NCBI RefSeq assembly: GCF_000172555.1
Contig: NZ_ABOX02000034.1
Coordinates: 1 to 64,000 of the forward strand
DNA from: Pedosphaera parvula Ellin514
GTDB lineage: Bacteria; Verrucomicrobiota; Verrucomicrobiia; Limisphaerales; Pedosphaeraceae
Direction of reading: 5' to 3'
Length of the DNA: 64,000 nucleotides
In this document: positions 61,372 through 64,000 of the stretch, in pieces
How the letters are laid out: the number at the start of each line of letters is the position of its first letter
How positions within the stretch are numbered: the first letter of the stretch is position 1
Made by a program: the position numbers and the translations under genes
The notes under the pieces: generated by a model
The model's input: the letters and a program-made list of their open reading frames with translations, nothing else
Databases searched by the model: none
What the model was told of the DNA's origin: nothing

Positions 61372-61430
61372 GTCGCTCTGGAAGACGTTGTTACTGCCAA
61401 TCCCGCTCCGTGGCACTGGCAGCATTCAGG

Positions 61431-61745
61431 TTAAGTGCCGGGCTGTTTGACTGTCTTATACGTCTCCTCCAGCAGCAGCACCTCAGTCCCGACGGGAACG
61501 TCGTCCTTCATGATGTCGTGCGGAAGCAAGACAGGAGCTGCAAACTTCTGCGGTCGCTTTCGATACGAAATCAGCTCAAGCTCCTTGACGAACGTGTCTA
61601 TCTCTCTTCCGGTGGGCGTCCGCAACCGAATACGCGCTCCGCGATGTACGATGGGGTCTCCCGGCTCGCAGGGAAGGCCAGGAACAAGCACACAGCCCCT
61701 GCCCGCAATCTGAAACCGGTCTGCAACTATGAAGAGACGCAACAT
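61431..61745 (-). CDS. Small protein with an EF-Tu domain 2-like barrel pattern
   Basis: 104 residues. FIVADRFQIAGRGCVLVPGL, then GDPIVHRGARIRLRTPTGRE and LLPHDIMKDDVPVGTEVLLL, recall the beta-barrel of translation GTPase domain 2 (V-x-G-R-G...G-x-V/GD.I), without a GTPase domain. Such small proteins are found as stand-alone genes of unknown role. The family assignment is weak. Confidence 0.5.
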   Translation of the reverse strand: MLRLFIVADRFQIAGRGCVLVPGLPCEPGDPIVHRGARIRLRTPTGREIDTFVKELELISYRKRPQKFAAPVLLPHDIMKDDVPVGTEVLLLEETYKTVKQPGT

Positions 61746-62101
61746 CGCAAGGAATTGTAAGGACCAAACTCAAGTACGGCCACAGGAAACCGCGCACGAA
61801 GGAAGTCCAGGAGCAGCGAATCTCGCACACCGTCCAATACTGAAGGCGCAGCGGCTGTTGATTGCAATTTGTTACACCGCTTTCTTCCGAATTTGTCCAG
61901 CCAATCTCTCTCCTTCTGAGAGTCTCCTGGGTGACGCCACGAACTTACGCGCCTCACTGACGGTATCTGGATACCGACCAACGGACGACCAAAATGTAAA
62001 AGCACCGCGAACCAAAATCTCGACTTTGCGCCACTGCTCAACATCCTAGTGGCGTGGCGCAGGTGTGGGCCAAGCTGTGACAACAAAGGCGCAACCGGCA
62101 T
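61746..62101. other. Gene-free stretch
   Basis: About 350 bp. A minus-strand frame of 124 codons spans it but lacks a ribosome binding site and family features, so it is treated as non-coding. No strong hairpin or tandem repeat was seen. Confidence 0.5.
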
Positions 62102-62962
62102 TTAGTAAATTAAATTCCCGCCGAAATCAGGAATTCTTCCCGCCTCCACCTCCTTCTTCCACTCATCCAGTTTCGCATTTTCGCCCCAGAACTTCCGGCA
62201 CAACTCGAAATACTCCAGCACCGTCGCCGGTTCGCCGTGCTCCAGGAGATCTTTGGCCAAACCCATGTTCGGACCAAAGCTGCCTAGGACCGGCGAGCCC
62301 GTGTTGTGGCCGGCCGCGAGCAAATGCCGCTTCGCATCTTCCAGCCGGCCTTCTTCCACCGCAATGCGTCCGAGCACCAGGTTCGCGTCATGCACGACGT
62401 CCCCGCTCGCCTTCTCCGGCGAGCCGTGGCTGTACTTTTCATTCAACGTCATAGCGTCCTCGGCGAAACGCCGGGCTTCCTCCGTGCGTCCCATGGCCAG
62501 GCTCGTCTTCGCAGCGGTGTGCAATGACAGAAATCGCACATACTCATTCGTCCCGTTGTTTACGCCACGCATTGCCTGCGCATACGTGTTCGTCAAGTTC
62601 TTCTCCAAGCCCTTATACTCGGGCCGGAGGTGCAGCGGCGGAGTTGCATGTGACGACAGCAGCGAACGGATCAGCCCCTTGAAGCCGGTTGGTTGCTGCG
62701 CCCGCGCTTCGGCCAGCCTCTCCCGCAAATCCCGCGTCTCATGCCGCAACTTGATCAGCTCCAGCCGTTCCCGCTGTGCCTGCTCCGCCGCAGATGTTGG
62801 TGTCTTGTCCAACGCAACCGCCAGTGTGCTCCGCAAATCCTCCCGCAATGCAGCCTCCTCCGTGCGCAAGTTGCGGATGGTCCGTGCCTGCCAGACCATC
62901 GCTACAAGGGCGAAAACAACCGCCGCGCCAAGGATGATGATGAGCAGGCGGAAGGATTTCAT
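62102..62962 (-). CDS. Membrane-anchored coiled-coil/helical-repeat protein
   Basis: 286 residues. One N-terminal membrane segment (LLIIILGAAVVFALVAMVW) is followed by a coiled coil (LRTEEAALREDLRSTLAVAL, ERLELIKLRHETRDLRERL) and a TPR-like helical half (HTAAKTSLAMGRTEEARRFA, LVLGRIAVEEGRLEDAKRHL, LAKDLLEHGEPATVLEYFEL). The repeats suggest a protein-interaction scaffold outside the cytoplasm. The specific role is unknown. Confidence 0.75.
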   Translation of the reverse strand: MKSFRLLIIILGAAVVFALVAMVWQARTIRNLRTEEAALREDLRSTLAVALDKTPTSAAEQAQRERLELIKLRHETRDLRERLAEARAQQPTGFKGLIRSLLSSHATPPLHLRPEYKGLEKNLTNTYAQAMRGVNNGTNEYVRFLSLHTAAKTSLAMGRTEEARRFAEDAMTLNEKYSHGSPEKASGDVVHDANLVLGRIAVEEGRLEDAKRHLLAAGHNTGSPVLGSFGPNMGLAKDLLEHGEPATVLEYFELCRKFWGENAKLDEWKKEVEAGRIPDFGGNLIY

Positions 62963-63191
62963 GATTGACCTGGGTAATGCAGCAATTGTTTGGTAAATTT
63001 GAATTGCATGATGCTGCCTGTATTAAAAGCACTTCCTTTTCATTGCGCCCCACGACAATCTCGCTGGTAGCACACAAAATCAAGCAATGAATGGCATTTG
63101 CGCTCTTTGGTGGAAAAGTCAACGAGGCGATGCTGTAGAAGCTGGCTTTGTCCCTTCGGGTCGGTGGTGGATGGTGTGGGCTGAATAGGGG

Positions 63192-63440
63192 TTAGGCCAC
63201 GGTCTTGCCAGGCTGATGTCTCTTCACAAATACCTGAGCAATCTTCAAGAAAGGGAGCAAAATGATCCCCCAATAAAGAAGAACCTTCTCCATCACATCC
63301 AAGGTGTCGGTCGAGGCTCCTCCATCGGGCGAGAACAGGGGAAAAATGAAAAGCGTAGAAGCGATCGCCAAAATAATCAGGACGCCGAGGGACAGATAGA
63401 CCCATATCAAACCTTTGAGCAATCGAATTGGAATCTTCAT
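63192..63440 (-). CDS. Small hypothetical membrane protein
   Basis: About 82 residues from the ATG at 63440 (frame open to 63512). There are two hydrophobic stretches: LIWVYLSLGVLIILAIASTLFIF and VLLYWGIILLPFLKIAQVFV, with a short acidic loop between and a basic C terminus. No family is recognised. Confidence 0.55.
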   Translation of the reverse strand: MKIPIRLLKGLIWVYLSLGVLIILAIASTLFIFPLFSPDGGASTDTLDVMEKVLLYWGIILLPFLKIAQVFVKRHQPGKTVA

Positions 63441-63558
63441 GACATGCGAAGTCACATACGACCCAAGCTCAGCGACCCGGCCCACGGGACGCGTGGATTG
63501 CAAAGACAGCACAATGGCCGGGCTCGCTGGGGCGCATGGTCAGGCGGCAAGGTCAACT

Positions 63559-63936
63559 TCATGGGGTTGGAATCGTTTTTAACGTCAACCCATAGGGAAA
63601 GGAAATACCGGCCCGCTTCATGTCGTTGAAAGTATTTTCAACATTGGTCAATTGTGTCTTGTTCGTTGTCGAAAACCAGGAGTTACGTACTGCCATTGTG
63701 GCCTTGCCTCCAAAAGCTGCTACAGTTCCAAAAGCCGATTTTTGTAGATTCGTATTAGCCAGCGAGACACCACAGAAAACGCGGCTTTCCATTGGTGCCC
63801 ATCTGAAAACATCGGCCCGGGAGTCCAGAAGGAAATCAAAACGCGATAAAGGCTCTGATGCGCAAACCACCAGACCGATTCTAATCAGGCTTCGATAACT
63901 TGTTGGTTTGCGTTCCACCATATTTCCTAAATGCAC
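63559..63936 (-). CDS. Uncertain ORF at the window edge
   Basis: A minus-strand frame of up to 125 codons overlaps a comparable plus-strand frame (63620-63898); neither shows a convincing ribosome binding site or family. The minus-strand one reads slightly more protein-like near its end (TQLTNVENTFNDMKRAGISF). The remainder of 63513-64000 shows nothing else I can support. Confidence 0.2.
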   Translation of the reverse strand: MHLGNMVERKPTSYRSLIRIGLVVCASEPLSRFDFLLDSRADVFRWAPMESRVFCGVSLANTNLQKSAFGTVAAFGGKATMAVRNSWFSTTNKTQLTNVENTFNDMKRAGISFPYGLTLKTIPTP

Positions 63937-64000
63937 GAATGCCGTCCAACGTAGAAAGTTGAGCCACCACCGACTCGCGACAGCGGAACGGCCAGCGCCA

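Noticed and set aside
61727-62101. 124-codon minus-strand ORF
   Set aside because: It has no ribosome binding site or family pattern and is rich in Arg, Ser and Leu as in random frames.

Overview
The window looks like chromosomal DNA from a verrucomicrobial bacterium, probably of the Pedosphaera/Limisphaerales type. This is inferred from gene content: a DUF1559-type pseudopilin, a DUF5069 protein, a secreted sorbosone-dehydrogenase-like propeller, an arylsulfotransferase-like protein, secreted proteins ending in a short domain that closes in a YRV/FRLR-like tail, and moderate GC. No rRNA gene, intact tRNA, CRISPR array or transposase was seen.

Region 1 (1-13 kb): a secreted ceramidase-like hydrolase; a tight minus-strand operon of a PurD-like ATP-grasp ligase, an alanine racemase and a divergent arginyl-transferase (ATE)-like protein; a 249-bp element with a strong hairpin; an oxidoreductase with a clear terminator; an ORF6N protein; a LacD/DeoC-type aldolase; a C39-like peptidase; a Xer recombinase; a HEAT protein; an orphan antitoxin-like gene; purC. 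Region 2 (13-23 kb): a sugar-nucleotide epimerase, an M20 deacylase, a flippase, a glycosyltransferase, a sigma-54 response regulator, a CCA-adding enzyme, a sugar isomerase/epimerase-like protein and rpsU. Region 3 (23-31 kb): an ECF sigma factor, a small membrane protein and a Spy/CnrX-like protein convergent with a copper P-type ATPase, then secreted proteins.

Region 4 (31-42 kb) is the accessory part: a beta-rich repeat protein, a GNAT enzyme, then a type I restriction operon (hsdR, a fused hsdM-hsdS, and a third gene encoding a DUF4917 protein with SIR2-like motifs). It is flanked by a gene remnant on the left, and on the right by a tRNA T-arm-like sequence and about 2.2 kb of non-coding repeats (three 348-bp units with paired palindromes, and several decamer-period tracts).

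Region 5 (42-50 kb): a secreted propeller dehydrogenase overlapping a pseudopilin, then a polyphosphate-themed locus in which ppk1 is divergent from two tandem thymidylate-kinase-like genes, a ROK kinase and a Ppx/GppA phosphatase. Region 6 (50-64 kb): an arylsulfotransferase-like protein, trpE with hisI and hisF in a minus-strand series interrupted by a second copy of the hairpin element, a hybrid GAF histidine kinase, a degenerate nuclease-fold membrane protein paired with a secreted protein, and several hypotheticals.

The strongest candidates for something undescribed are: the duplicated hairpin element, whose stem shows a compensatory base change and which lies upstream of two amino-acid operons; the ATP-grasp/racemase/ATE-like operon; intergenic tracts of differing sequence that share a 10-bp period; the SIR2-like third gene of the restriction operon; and the polyphosphate kinase neighbourhood.
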